A stretch of DNA of 64,000 nucleotides from Lachnospiraceae bacterium KGMB03038. GTDB taxonomy: Bacteria; Bacillota; Clostridia; Lachnospirales; Lachnospiraceae. The stretch covers positions 1,702,501-1,766,500 of the forward strand of contig CP041667.1 in the NCBI GenBank assembly GCA_007361935.1, written 5' to 3'. The notes beneath the pieces are model-generated. The model saw nothing but the letters and a program-made list of their open reading frames with translations. It made no database searches and was not told where the DNA came from. A program made the translations under genes and the position numbers. Below are positions 6,803 to 15,789 of this stretch, piece after piece (position 1 is the stretch's first letter; every line of letters begins with the position of its first letter).

Positions 6803-7558
6803 TTATATATATTTTCTAAGGGATATCAGACAGCGTTTCTTTTTCGTCTCAGACAACATTCCATCATAGCGGATACGGCCAAGACCTCTTACCGATATAA
6901 TATCCCCCTCTTTTAGATGATATCCATTGCTGGTGATCAATTTCCCATTGACAAATACTCTTCCCGCTTCAATATAGGAAGTTACTTTGCTCCGGGAAAG
7001 GGGATAGGCCGTGGCAAGGACCGTGTCCAAGCGGATAGAAGGAACGGTCCCCTTGATCTCTTCAAAGCGCGGTTCATAAGAGATTTCATCCAGTTCTGTG
7101 ATCTGGGCGGTCACCACCGTATGCCGGATCCTGGTCAATTGTTCTGTGATATATTTCCCGATCCTGGGGCAGACAAATACTTCCGCATATCCATCCATGA
7201 GCAGGATATCCCCCATTTTACCGCGTTCGATGCCCAAGTTCATCAGCGCGCCCAGATAATCTCTATGGGTGAGCTCTTCGGCAAAACGCGGATTGACCGG
7301 CTGTATGCGAACCACCTTCATGGGATAATGATATTCATAATAAAGAGCATCAGGTAGAAATGCAACCATCTGACGCTCTGCCATGTCATAGCCTCCATAG
7401 GTCTCATACCTTGCGGGAAAGAGCTCTTTTGGAGTAGTATGAAGGATATTTAGTTCATTCAGATTCAAAAAATCCGAAAAAGTTACGATATCTTTTGTAT
7501 AGGCAACCTCAGAAAGCTCCACCAGGCGCTTTCTGAGTAAAGTTTCTTCTTTATTCAT
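6803..7558 (-). CDS. ylmH: YlmH-like S4-domain RNA-binding protein
   Basis: 251 aa. The C-terminal S4 domain (VPSIRLDTVLATAYPLSRSKVTSYI...GRVFVNG) follows an N-terminal region typical of YlmH (LNLNELNIL...GGYDMAERQMVAFLPD). The family sits in the division gene cluster of Gram-positives next to sepF and lspA, as here, and YlmH-type proteins have been linked to ribosome rescue. The ATG at 7558 has a G-rich ribosome-binding site. Confidence 0.92.
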   Translation of the reverse strand: MNKEETLLRKRLVELSEVAYTKDIVTFSDFLNLNELNILHTTPKELFPARYETYGGYDMAERQMVAFLPDALYYEYHYPMKVVRIQPVNPRFAEELTHRDYLGALMNLGIERGKMGDILLMDGYAEVFVCPRIGKYITEQLTRIRHTVVTAQITELDEISYEPRFEEIKGTVPSIRLDTVLATAYPLSRSKVTSYIEAGRVFVNGKLITSNGYHLKEGDIISVRGLGRIRYDGMLSETKKKRCLISLRKYI

Positions 7559-7588
7559 TCATATGTATCCCCCAAGGCATACCGGCAT

Positions 7589-8146
7589 CTAAAACCTTGA
7601 CCGCATAGAAGAAGCATCAAAAGATGTGTTCAGAAGATCTTGAAGGTCTCCAGAGATATCTACATTTGTCGGCGTTACCAGGAATATATAATTGGAAATC
7701 TTCTGAAGATTGCCGCTGATGGCATAAGTCGCGCCGGAAGTAAAGTCAATGATGCGCTGTGCCACTTCCAGATCCAATCCCTCCAGATTCAGGATCACAG
7801 TACGTCCGCTTAAAAGAGTCTCTGTGATTTCTCTGGCATCATCCACAGAATTCGGTTTGATCACACAGACTTCCATGTTTGCGCTGCTTCTTCTGGCAGG
7901 CTGACGCATAGGGGTTACTTTATTACTGCTGGAATGAGAAGCCCTGGACGACCTTGCCGGAAGTTCTTCGAAATCATCATCTTCATCATCCTCATAGCTC
8001 TTTCTCTTGCTGCCGAAAAAGCTTCTCCGCGGTTTCTTCTCTTCAAAATCATCTTCATAGTCATCATCATCGAAGAAATCATCATCATCGTAATCGTCGT
8101 CATCACTTAATTTCATGATATCCAGGAACTTATCTAATACTCCCAT
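7589..8146 (-). CDS. sepF: Cell division protein SepF
   Basis: 185 aa. A short N-terminal amphipathic helix (MGVLDKFLDIMKL), the usual membrane anchor, is followed by a very acidic Asp-rich linker (about 14-40) and a basic patch. The SepF core then follows (VCVIKPNSVDDAREITETLLSGRTVILNLEGLDLEVAQRIIDFTSGATYAI...ISNYIFLVTP). SepF tethers FtsZ to the membrane and organises the Z-ring. The poly-Asp linker is long for the family. RBS AGGAG, 10 nt before the ATG. Confidence 0.96.
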   Translation of the reverse strand: MGVLDKFLDIMKLSDDDDYDDDDFFDDDDYEDDFEEKKPRRSFFGSKRKSYEDDEDDDFEELPARSSRASHSSSNKVTPMRQPARRSSANMEVCVIKPNSVDDAREITETLLSGRTVILNLEGLDLEVAQRIIDFTSGATYAISGNLQKISNYIFLVTPTNVDISGDLQDLLNTSFDASSMRSRF

Positions 8147-8170
8147 ATTATAAATTCTCCTATCTCGCGT

Positions 8171-8866
8171 TTATACTTGAGCGTAATTTCTCGCGCCAAA
8201 AATCCCTGTTCCGACGCGGACCATTGTCGCTCCCTCTTCTATGGCCACCTGGTAATCATTCGTCATACCCATAGAAAGAACGCTCATAGTAACATTATCA
8301 ACTTTTTTCTTAGTAATGTCAACAGATAATTTGCGTAATTCCCGGAAAACCGGGCGATTTTCCTCTGGATCTGCTACAAATGGAGCGATAGTCATCAAAC
8401 CGTCCACCTGAATATGAGGTAATTTTGCGATTTGATCTACCAATTCTTCCAAATCTTCTGGAAATACGCCAAATTTGCTCTCTTCTTTGGCTACATTGAC
8501 TTCGAGCAGAATATGGGCCGTGATATCACGTTTTTGTGCTTCTTTCTCAATGGTTTCGGCCAGACGGAGAGAATCTACGGAATGGATCAAAACAGCCTTA
8601 TCAATAATATATTTGACTTTGTTCCGCTGCAGATGGCCGATCAGATGCCATTGGATATCATCTGGCAGGGCTTCATATTTATCCGCCATTTCCTGTACTT
8701 TGTTTTCGCCAAAGACGCGCACCCCAAGATCATAGGCCTCCTGGAGAGTCTCCACAGGCTTTGTCTTGCTTACGGCGATCAAAGTCACTTCGCTCCTGTC
8801 CCTTTTGCTCCGTCTGCATGCCTCTTGGATCTCATGTTCTACTTTCTCCAGATTTTCTTTTAACAT
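8171..8866 (-). CDS. YggS/PLPBP family pyridoxal-phosphate homeostasis protein
   Basis: 231 aa, the usual length. Lys34 in LIAVSKTKP is the PLP-binding lysine. Other family blocks are FGENKVQEM, WHLIGHLQRNKVK, LLEVNVAKEESKFG, GLMTIAPF and SMGMTNDY...GATMVRVGTGIFG. The family binds PLP without known catalysis and buffers B6 and amino-acid pools. It lies between the HlyD-like gene and sepF, a common arrangement in Firmicutes. RBS AAGGAG, 10 nt before the ATG. Confidence 0.95.
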   Translation of the reverse strand: MLKENLEKVEHEIQEACRRSKRDRSEVTLIAVSKTKPVETLQEAYDLGVRVFGENKVQEMADKYEALPDDIQWHLIGHLQRNKVKYIIDKAVLIHSVDSLRLAETIEKEAQKRDITAHILLEVNVAKEESKFGVFPEDLEELVDQIAKLPHIQVDGLMTIAPFVADPEENRPVFRELRKLSVDITKKKVDNVTMSVLSMGMTNDYQVAIEEGATMVRVGTGIFGARNYAQV

Positions 8867-8884
8867 ATCTATTCAGCTCCTTTT

Positions 8885-10264
8885 TTAGAATACTACGTCA
8901 TTTTCCTGTACGTCCTTTCCATTTAAGGCAATATGGTCGTAATTAGAAAGCCCATAATCGCTTCCAGAAGCAACGATATAATATTCATCGCTTTCACACA
9001 GAATCTGGATTTGTTTAAAAACAGCGTATCCTTTGTTTATATTGTAGACGCCGTTCAGCTCTTTTGTTTCTTTTAGGGCATAGGTCTCGCTGGAATCCGG
9101 TTTGATCAAAACGGTATCTTCCTCAAAATCCGCGGGATCTAAGTAGACCATGCCAGTCTCACTGTCCCTGTAGAAAACTTGTGCTTCCTGGAATTTGGCG
9201 CTTCCGCCGCCGGTCTGGACCAGAACGCCGTCACTTTGGCTGTTGCCTCCCTGGGTCAGATAATCTTCCGGTACGGTGTAGAAATCCTTCTGCACCACTG
9301 AGGATCGGGGAATCTTAAGCCCTGATTCGTCATCCAGGATCAATTCGATATCCAGATAGCGTTCCTTGGCGTAACGGACCATTCCGGTATCGAAGGAAAG
9401 AAATCCCAGATTCGCGTTTTCTGTATTATAGATAGAAAAATCTGCGGTCTCTGTTTGATTATCCTTGGAGAAACGGACACGGACCTGTTTTGTCTCCGCA
9501 AGCTCTTGGGCCATGGCATCACTTAATTCGATTACCACAGTCCATTGATCAGAGGTGATCAGTTTGTAGACAGGATCTCCGGCTTTTACTTTCGTGTTGT
9601 TCTCCATACTGACCGTTTCGTGGTCGTTTTGGGAGATCATTTCTTCTGTCACATCGCTGATCGTGGTTCCCTCGTATCCGTCCACAGAGTAGATGATCAG
9701 CCCGTCTCCGCTGGCATTATATACTTTCAGGCTGTCTCCCTGGGTCTTAAGCATCTCGTCTAGCTGGGCTTTCCGATTTGCGCTGGAACGGCTGTCCAGA
9801 ACGCCGGTAATACTGTCCTTGACAGAATACACATCCTGAAAATCTTCTTCCTTGAAATTATCACTGAAGGATTGGATATCCGTCAAAAGAGAAGCCTCCT
9901 CTTCTGCCGTAAGATCCTCCGCGGATTCAGAGTCAACGGATTGGAAATCCAGTTTTTCGGAAGAAGAAGTGTAAACGCTGGTCTTGGCACCCACCTTGTC
10001 CCCCTCTGTGACAAAATAGTTGACATAACCATCCTCCTGGGCTGCGATGACGGATTCACTGCGCACCACAAAGCCTGTATAAGCGGTATCATTGACTATG
10101 GACCCTTCCCGCACCTCATAGACAGAGACCGGACCGGAAGTCAGATACATCAGTACGCTGACCGCCAGATAGATAAAGATGATTCCAAAAACAAGGATAC
10201 CGATATTAAAATGTCCTTTTTTACGATAAACGGTAATATTTGTCAGTTTCTTTTTCTCACCCAT
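8885..10264 (-). CDS. HlyD-like membrane-fusion/adaptor protein
   Basis: 459 aa. One N-terminal membrane segment (about 22-42) is followed by a long extracytoplasmic part. It begins like a biotinyl-lipoyl/HlyD hairpin (VYEVREGSIVNDTAYTGFVVRSE...EGDKVGAKTSVYT) and later has beta-barrel-like blocks (KAGDPVYKLITSDQWTVVIEL). No transporter partner is adjacent. It lies first or second in the yggS-sepF-ylmH-lspA operon, which suggests an envelope or division-linked role rather than drug efflux (inference). RBS AAGGGG, 8 nt before the ATG. Confidence 0.75.
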   Translation of the reverse strand: MGEKKKLTNITVYRKKGHFNIGILVFGIIFIYLAVSVLMYLTSGPVSVYEVREGSIVNDTAYTGFVVRSESVIAAQEDGYVNYFVTEGDKVGAKTSVYTSSSEKLDFQSVDSESAEDLTAEEEASLLTDIQSFSDNFKEEDFQDVYSVKDSITGVLDSRSSANRKAQLDEMLKTQGDSLKVYNASGDGLIIYSVDGYEGTTISDVTEEMISQNDHETVSMENNTKVKAGDPVYKLITSDQWTVVIELSDAMAQELAETKQVRVRFSKDNQTETADFSIYNTENANLGFLSFDTGMVRYAKERYLDIELILDDESGLKIPRSSVVQKDFYTVPEDYLTQGGNSQSDGVLVQTGGGSAKFQEAQVFYRDSETGMVYLDPADFEEDTVLIKPDSSETYALKETKELNGVYNINKGYAVFKQIQILCESDEYYIVASGSDYGLSNYDHIALNGKDVQENDVVF

Positions 10265-10279
10265 ATATCATGCCCCTTA

Positions 10280-11227
10280 TCAGAATTTCAAAGCCGCCCC
10301 TCCAAGATAATGAAAACAGCGCCCCTGGAACTGTCCCTGGGAACGCATCCGCTCCTCCAATTCTTCCCGCAGCTTCCACCAGCTTGTCCCCCAGTTGCAG
10401 AACACGACCTCGTCTTTCGGCGCCCTGCCAAAAAGGCGTTCCACCGCGATAGACGGATCAAGATGTTCTAAAAAAGCGGCTGCGCGCCTAAAATATTCCT
10501 CCTTTGAGCACACTGTTATTGTACCATTTTCATAGGCGTCACACAACCGGGTGTTCCTGGCAATATAAAGGGAATGGACCTTTACCACCTGAACTCCAAG
10601 AGAAGACAGGATTTTGGCGGTTTCCACCGCATCCAAAATGTCGTCTCCCGGAAGATTTAAGATCACATGGGCGCAGACTTCAAACCCGTATCTGCGGATC
10701 GCAAGGACACTGTCAATGAATTCTGCCAGTGTATGTCCCCGGTTTATGGATATAAGCGTATGATAATTTGCTGTCTGAAGCCCAAGTTCGACTGTGATCT
10801 GGATATCCCTTCCGCGCCGGATACGCTCCAGGACGTCCAGGTATTTCCCAGAGATACAGTCCGGTCTTGTGGACACCGCAATCTCCACGATATCCGGCGC
10901 TTTCGCCGCTTCCTCCATGTAAGAGCGAAATTGAGGCACAGGGAGAAAGGTATTTGTATAATTCTGGAAATACGCGATGAATTTATGGGCGTTATATTTA
11001 TTTTCAATACGTTTTCGGTTCTCCGAGAGCTGCTGAGAAACTAAGAAACGGCTGTCCATAGCTTCAAATCCTGTGCCGCAGGGAGCGCAGAAAGAACAGC
11101 CGCCTCCCGCGTGTTCCCGGTTGGGACAGGAAACCGGAAGATTGACCGGAAGTTTATAAACCTTTTCGCCGTATTTTTTTTTCAAATATTCAGAATAGCT
11201 GTAATAAAGCTTCTGTCCATTCTCCAT
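10280..11227 (-). CDS. YtqA-like radical SAM protein (TIGR01212 family)
   Basis: 315 aa. The radical-SAM cluster cysteines are Cys34, Cys44 and Cys47 (CPNREHAGGGCSFC), with the extended spacing of the TIGR01212 family. Other matches are ISTRPDCISGKYLDVL and VTVELGLQTANYHTL.NINRGH-like segments. The substrate of this family is not known to me. It is the first gene of the leftward operon leading to sepF and lspA. Confidence 0.88.
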   Translation of the reverse strand: MENGQKLYYSYSEYLKKKYGEKVYKLPVNLPVSCPNREHAGGGCSFCAPCGTGFEAMDSRFLVSQQLSENRKRIENKYNAHKFIAYFQNYTNTFLPVPQFRSYMEEAAKAPDIVEIAVSTRPDCISGKYLDVLERIRRGRDIQITVELGLQTANYHTLISINRGHTLAEFIDSVLAIRRYGFEVCAHVILNLPGDDILDAVETAKILSSLGVQVVKVHSLYIARNTRLCDAYENGTITVCSKEEYFRRAAAFLEHLDPSIAVERLFGRAPKDEVVFCNWGTSWWKLREELEERMRSQGQFQGRCFHYLGGAALKF

Positions 11228-11311
11228 CGATCAGTTTCCTCTCTATGACATGTATAAAACCTTTTCTTTGTGACATACTAGGACTAGCATGAAGGAAAAG
11301 GAGGAAGTTTC

Positions 11312-11524
11312 ATGAAATGGTTTGACAACACGGCGCTGACACTCGTGATCATCGGCGCGGTCAACTGGCTCTTGGTCGGGATCTTCCGTTTTGATCTGGT
11401 TGCTTTCCTATTTGGCAATCTATCCTGGCTGTCCCGCGTCATATATGCGCTGGTAGGACTTTGCGGACTCTATCTGATCAGCCTTTACGGACGGATCCGG
11501 AACACCTCGGAGGTCCGCTCATAA
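11312..11524 (+). CDS. DUF378 small membrane protein
   Basis: 70 aa with two membrane segments. The core LVIIGAVNWLLVGIFRFDLVAFLFG is the DUF378 signature. The function is unknown. It is a single plus-strand gene between two leftward operons with AAGGAGG upstream and a terminator straight after it. Confidence 0.9.
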   Translation: MKWFDNTALTLVIIGAVNWLLVGIFRFDLVAFLFGNLSWLSRVIYALVGLCGLYLISLYGRIRNTSEVRS

Positions 11525-11528
11525 ATAA

Positions 11529-11564
11529 GAGGGGTAAGCCGGCTTTTTGCCCGCCTGCCCCTCT
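11529..11564. terminator. Terminator between convergent genes
   Basis: AGAGGGG (from 11529) pairs with CCCCTCT (to 11564) and is followed by ATTTTTATT on the plus strand. It serves the DUF378 gene and probably also the leftward carboxypeptidase operon. Confidence 0.7.
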
Positions 11565-11568
11565 ATTT

Positions 11569-12669
11569 TTATTCTTCCGCCGTATTTTCGTCCTGCGTTT
11601 CAGAATTTCCGTCTTGTGATCCAGAGTCTTCAGTCTGCGTATCTGTCTGGGCAACGCCTCCGTCGATCAAAGCGGTCATGTCTGTATACAGGAGATCTTT
11701 TGTCTCCGCTCCCATGATCACAGAAACATATTGATCTCCCTTTTCATCCTCCGCCAGAAGGATCAGGCAGTTGCCGGCTTTCTGCGTGGTTCCGGTCTTC
11801 CCGCCGATCACGGTCGCGGCCGTTGGCAGCGCTGCCTCGCCTCTGGCATAGAAGTTGCTGGCCTCCCAGGCCGTATCTTCTTCTGTGCCATCAGCATGGG
11901 TGATATGTGCATTGTAGGAATCCATCTGGATGATCTCCAGGAATTTGTCCTGCTTGATAGCCTCGTTAAAAATCAGATAAAGATCATAAGCAGTTGTATA
12001 ATGATCATCGTCCTGCAGGCCGTGGGGGCTGACAAAATGGGTGTTGGTAGCCATCAGCCGGGCCGCTTCCTCATTCATCATCTCCACAAAAGCTTCTTCG
12101 CTGCCGGCAATATGTTCGGCGATCGCGACCGCGTTGTCATTGCCGGACTGGAGCAGCAGTCCGATCAGCAGATCTTCTAAAGTAAGCTGATCTCCTTCTT
12201 TTAAGCCGCAGACGGATTCATCAGAAGCCCGGTTTGCCGCATTGGCGCTGACTGTGACCACGTCTTCCAGGTTTCCGTTCTGAAGCGCGACCAAAGCGGT
12301 CATAACCTTAGTCGTGCTGGCTGGATACACTCGCTCATGCACATTCTTCGCGTAAATCGTCTGCAGATCTTTCAGATCAAACAATGCCGCGGCCTTAAAG
12401 GCAGAAGCATCTGGAGCTGATGGAAGATCGATATCCGAAGCCGCGACGCACAGATCCGCTGAAGTAAACGGAACGGTATCATAAGCTTGATTATAATGTT
12501 CTAATTCAAATTCAGCCGCCCGGTGTTCCTCGCGGAAGAAAAACTGAAAGGCCAAAACTCCTATCAGAATGACGCACAAAGCTAAAAACAGGAGGGTCAT
12601 TCCCGCGATCAGCCGGCGTCTCGCCCTCCGGGCTCTCTTCATTTTCCTAGATTTATCGGTACATTTCAC
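11569..12669 (-). CDS. D-alanyl-D-alanine carboxypeptidase (peptidase S11, DacF-like)
   Basis: About 366 aa. An N-terminal membrane segment (LIAGMTLLFLALCVILIGVL) is followed by the low-molecular-weight PBP domain. All three motifs are present: SxxK (ASTTKVM), SxN (QSGNDN) and KTG (GGKTGTTQ). It trims the terminal D-Ala from peptidoglycan stem peptides. The acidic, Gln/Glu/Asp-rich tail is low complexity. The start is uncertain: GTG at 12669 has AGAGGAG 12 nt upstream, and ATG at 12642 is the alternative. It overlaps mgsA and closes the mre-min-rodA operon. Confidence 0.92.
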   Translation of the reverse strand: MKCTDKSRKMKRARRARRRLIAGMTLLFLALCVILIGVLAFQFFFREEHRAAEFELEHYNQAYDTVPFTSADLCVAASDIDLPSAPDASAFKAAALFDLKDLQTIYAKNVHERVYPASTTKVMTALVALQNGNLEDVVTVSANAANRASDESVCGLKEGDQLTLEDLLIGLLLQSGNDNAVAIAEHIAGSEEAFVEMMNEEAARLMATNTHFVSPHGLQDDDHYTTAYDLYLIFNEAIKQDKFLEIIQMDSYNAHITHADGTEEDTAWEASNFYARGEAALPTAATVIGGKTGTTQKAGNCLILLAEDEKGDQYVSVIMGAETKDLLYTDMTALIDGGVAQTDTQTEDSGSQDGNSETQDENTAEE

Positions 12670-13048
12670 GCCAGTCAAGATCTCCTCTATCAATTGCTAG
12701 AACGATCAGTTCCGCAGTGGCCAGATTCGTAGCCATAGGGATATTATAGGTGTCGCAAAGACGGATGACATCATTTAAATCCGGCTCATTTGGTTTTGGC
12801 GCCGTAGGATCCCGAAGAAAGATCAGCGCGTCAATATCATTCTGGGCGATCTGCGCTCCAAGCTGCTGGCTTCCGCCCAGCGGTCCGGCCAGATATTTGT
12901 GGATATTTAAATTCGTCACCTCTTCGATCAGGCGGCCCGTGGTTCCTGTCGCGTAAAGCTGATGCTTATTTAAGATACCCCGGTAGGCAATGCAGAAATT
13001 CTGCATCAGGGCCTTCTTTGAATCATGTGCGATCAGACCGATATTCAT
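12653..13048 (-). CDS. mgsA: Methylglyoxal synthase
   Basis: About 131 aa. It converts dihydroxyacetone phosphate to methylglyoxal and phosphate. Family blocks are IGLIAHDSKK, ATGTTG, GPLGGSQQLGA, LIFLRDPTAPKPNEPD and PMATNLATAE, including the catalytic-loop aspartates. The ATG at 13048 has AAGGAG 11 nt upstream; the in-frame GTG at 13060 overlaps that site. It lies between rodA and the carboxypeptidase, which ties a glycolytic overflow enzyme to the cell-wall operon. Confidence 0.95.
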   Translation of the reverse strand: MNIGLIAHDSKKALMQNFCIAYRGILNKHQLYATGTTGRLIEEVTNLNIHKYLAGPLGGSQQLGAQIAQNDIDALIFLRDPTAPKPNEPDLNDVIRLCDTYNIPMATNLATAELIVLAIDRGDLDWREMYR

Positions 13049-13063
13049 GGATTTATTCACTCC

Positions 13064-14188
13064 TTATTGATATTTTTTGGGCTGCAGCCCAACATTTAGG
13101 ACAAATCCTATGCCAATATACAGACTGACCAAAGAGGTCAGGCCATAACTTACAAAGGGAAGGGGAACTCCCGTATTGGGGATCAATTTGGTGGCCACGG
13201 CAATATTGATAAAACTCTGTATGCCGATCAGGCCCCCCACCCCGCAGCAGATGATCCTCCCTGCCAGGTTCTGGGCCCGTATCCCTATTAATATACATTG
13301 TATCACAATCAACAGCAATAAAGCAATAACCAGACAGCTTCCAACGAATCCGAGTTCTTCGCCGACAATGGCGAAAATAAAGTCTGTCTGAGGTTCAGAA
13401 ATGAAATTTCCGTTTTTTACAGAGGTAGTCGTGTTGTTATTTAGCCCTTTCCCGGTCAGCTGACCAGAACCGATCGCCATAACGGAGTTGTTCTGCTGAT
13501 AAGCCTCATCGCTGGCATATTCTTCTGGATTCAGGAACGCCAGGATCCGTTTTTGCTGATACTCTTCCAAGAATGGCTGATTGGGCTGGACTACGATGGA
13601 GAGAAAGATCACCGCGACCGGGATCAGCACAAGAAAGACTTTAGCGATAAACTTATAGCTTAAGCCTCCCGCATAGATCATCAGACATAGTACTAAGGCG
13701 GTACAGATGGTGGTCGACAAATTCGGTTCCATAATGATAAGAGCCAGCGGGATCGCGCACAGCACAGCATATTTCAGAATCGTCCATTTATCATTTAAGT
13801 CGTCCTCGTGACGCATGATAAATTTTGCAAAAAACAAGATCAATAGAATTTTTGCAAGTTCTGATGGCTGGAATGTAGTAAATCCCAGATCGATCCACCG
13901 GGTGGCTCCATTGACTTCCTGGCCGATGACCAGCACAAGGCCCAGAGAGAGCACGGAAAATCCATACAAGAGCCAGTAAAAATTCAGGACCCATTCATAA
14001 TCCATCAAAGAAACAACAGCCATAGCGATCAGGCCGATGATCACTCCGATGATCTGTCTTCCCTGATAGATCTCTCTTGCGCTTCCCACGACCAGGACTC
14101 CCAGTATGGAAAGGGCAAGGACCAGAACGATCAGAGTAAATTTATAATCTTTTAATCGATAAGGTTTTGTAAATCTAGGTAATCTCAC
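13064..14188 (-). CDS. rodA: Rod-shape protein RodA (SEDS peptidoglycan polymerase)
   Basis: 374 aa with about ten membrane segments. SEDS-family motifs are GATRWIDLGFTTFQPSELAK, IMEPNLST and FVSYGLTSL. The protein polymerises lipid II during elongation. Its position in an mreBCD-PBP2-minCDE operon argues for RodA rather than FtsW or SpoVE. The start is a GTG at 14188 with AGGAG 7 nt upstream, overlapping the minE stop by 4 nt (GTGA). Confidence 0.95.
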   Translation of the reverse strand: MRLPRFTKPYRLKDYKFTLIVLVLALSILGVLVVGSAREIYQGRQIIGVIIGLIAMAVVSLMDYEWVLNFYWLLYGFSVLSLGLVLVIGQEVNGATRWIDLGFTTFQPSELAKILLILFFAKFIMRHEDDLNDKWTILKYAVLCAIPLALIIMEPNLSTTICTALVLCLMIYAGGLSYKFIAKVFLVLIPVAVIFLSIVVQPNQPFLEEYQQKRILAFLNPEEYASDEAYQQNNSVMAIGSGQLTGKGLNNNTTTSVKNGNFISEPQTDFIFAIVGEELGFVGSCLVIALLLLIVIQCILIGIRAQNLAGRIICCGVGGLIGIQSFINIAVATKLIPNTGVPLPFVSYGLTSLVSLYIGIGFVLNVGLQPKKYQ

Positions 14189-14397
14189 GTTTTTTCTCCT
14201 GAAAAGTCTATTTTTATGTAGGTACGTGTAATCTCCACATGAAAGTTATCTTCTGTAAGTTCCATGTATTTTGAGAGGGTTTTATACAACTCCTGGCATA
14301 GTTCCCCGCCCGCGTCGGGAGAGCACTGGACACGATCGGAAATAACCAGGGTGCGCAGCCGGTCTCTGGCGATAGAAACAGAAGATTTCTTAAGCAT
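14185..14397 (-). CDS. minE: Cell division topological factor MinE
   Basis: 70 aa. It starts with the MinD-stimulating segment (SVSIARDRLRTLVISDR) and has the beta-sheet dimer region (NFHVEITRTYIKIDF). It is shorter at the C-terminus than the approximately 88-aa E. coli protein. MinE drives MinCD oscillation. It lies between minD and rodA with coupled spacing. Confidence 0.93.
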   Translation of the reverse strand: MLKKSSVSIARDRLRTLVISDRVQCSPDAGGELCQELYKTLSKYMELTEDNFHVEITRTYIKIDFSGEKT

Positions 14398-14409
14398 CCT
14401 TAGACCTCC

Positions 14410-15201
14410 TTAATCTTTTTTAAAAAGGTGTGAAAGCTTTGAAAACAGTCCGGCTTCCCGGCTTATATCCAGGAACGGCACGTCTACTCCCATAATCCGT
14501 TTGCAGATATTCTGATAGGCCCGTCCGGCTTTTGAATCACTGCCGACTATCGGTTCTCCCTGATTGGTCCCGATCACGACCCTCTCATCATCGGGAATTG
14601 CTCCGATCAATGGGATAGACAAGATTTCCGTTACATCATCCACAGACATCATGTCGCCTTTTCTCACCATATCCATTCGTATCCGATTGATGATCAATGA
14701 AATTTTCTTCAAATGATTGCTCTCAAGAAGACCAATAATACGGTCTGCGTCTCGAATCGCTGAAACTTCCGGCGTTGTGACTACGACAGCCCGGTCCGCG
14801 CCTGCGATGGCGTTCTGGAATCCCTGCTCGATACCGGCCGGACAGTCTAGCAGCACATAATCAAACTCTTCTTTCAACTGTGAGGTCAGCTTTTTCATCT
14901 GACCGGGAGAGATGGCTGATTTGTCTTTGGTCTGGGCTGACGGCAGCAGATAGAGATTCTCATACCGCTTGTCCCGGATCAGGGCCTGCTTTAAACGGCA
15001 GGTACCCTCGATCACATCTACCAGATTATAGACGATCAGATTCTCAAGTCCCATTACCACATCCAGATTACGCAGTCCCAGGTCTGTGTCCACGACCACG
15101 ACTTTTTTATCAAATCCGGACAGCCCGGCTCCCAGATTCGCGGTGGTGGTGGTCTTCCCTACACCGCCTTTTCCCGATGTGATCACAATAACTTCGCCCA
15201 T
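14410..15201 (-). CDS. minD: Septum-site determining ATPase MinD
   Basis: 263 aa. The deviant Walker A motif KGGVGKTTTTANLG lies at the N-terminus, and the C-terminal amphipathic helix (LFSKLSHLFKKD) is the membrane-targeting sequence. MinD recruits MinC to the poles. It overlaps minC by 19 nt and is followed after 12 nt by minE. RBS AGGAGG, 8 nt before the ATG. Confidence 0.97.
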   Translation of the reverse strand: MGEVIVITSGKGGVGKTTTTANLGAGLSGFDKKVVVVDTDLGLRNLDVVMGLENLIVYNLVDVIEGTCRLKQALIRDKRYENLYLLPSAQTKDKSAISPGQMKKLTSQLKEEFDYVLLDCPAGIEQGFQNAIAGADRAVVVTTPEVSAIRDADRIIGLLESNHLKKISLIINRIRMDMVRKGDMMSVDDVTEILSIPLIGAIPDDERVVIGTNQGEPIVGSDSKAGRAYQNICKRIMGVDVPFLDISREAGLFSKLSHLFKKD

Positions 15202-15773
15202 GAATAACTTCCTCCTATCACTGGTTTTACTTCCCTGTACCCGATGCGAAGCCGCTTCGGTCTCATATCCAGCGCCGCGATAATAGCGCTGCTGTCACCG
15301 GCCGCTCCGGCAGTTACCGACCCATAAATGGATCCGGTAACCACTACGCTGCCTTTAGAGATAACGGCAGCTCCTCTTTCAATGTCGCCGATGATTATAA
15401 TACTTTTTTCAGATTCAAGAATCTGTTTTCCTCTCAGGGTACCTCGATAGAACTGGCCGTCTCTGTCAGAGAGAGGGGCCAGGGTTTCCTCCAGCAGTTT
15501 TTTGTGAAAGCGCTCTGTGGGAGTATTTTCTTCCACAAGACACATGATTTCTATTTGCGCCGCATCTTCGATGGCTTCTGCCATCAACTGCTCTTCTTCC
15601 TTGGTAAAAGTACGGCCTTCAAACTGGACCGCCATCTTGGCGTGGTCAAAAAACGCCGCAGAGGCGCCAAACTTTTCCGCGGCCGCCGTAAGCAGATTTG
15701 CGAACGGCAGGTCGGAATCAAAGCAGATCGTGAGGCCGTAACGGTTACTCTTGATCAGAACAGGATCCTTCAC
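15183..15773 (-). CDS. minC: Septum inhibitor MinC
   Basis: 196 aa. The N-terminal domain precedes the MinC C-terminal beta-helix (RGTLRGKQILESEKSIIIIGDIERGAAVISKGSVVVTGSIYG...IIAALDMRPKRLRIG). MinC blocks FtsZ assembly away from mid-cell. The start is a GTG at 15773 with a G-rich site upstream. It is the first gene of minCDE, just after the PBP2 gene. Confidence 0.95.
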   Translation of the reverse strand: MKDPVLIKSNRYGLTICFDSDLPFANLLTAAAEKFGASAAFFDHAKMAVQFEGRTFTKEEEQLMAEAIEDAAQIEIMCLVEENTPTERFHKKLLEETLAPLSDRDGQFYRGTLRGKQILESEKSIIIIGDIERGAAVISKGSVVVTGSIYGSVTAGAAGDSSAIIAALDMRPKRLRIGYREVKPVIGGSYSWAKLL

Positions 15774-15789
15774 AAACTGTCATCCCCCC

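Noticed and set aside
7915..8106. Asp-rich repeat in sepF as a DNA repeat element
   Set aside because: The GAT/GAC repetition is explained by the acidic linker of SepF.
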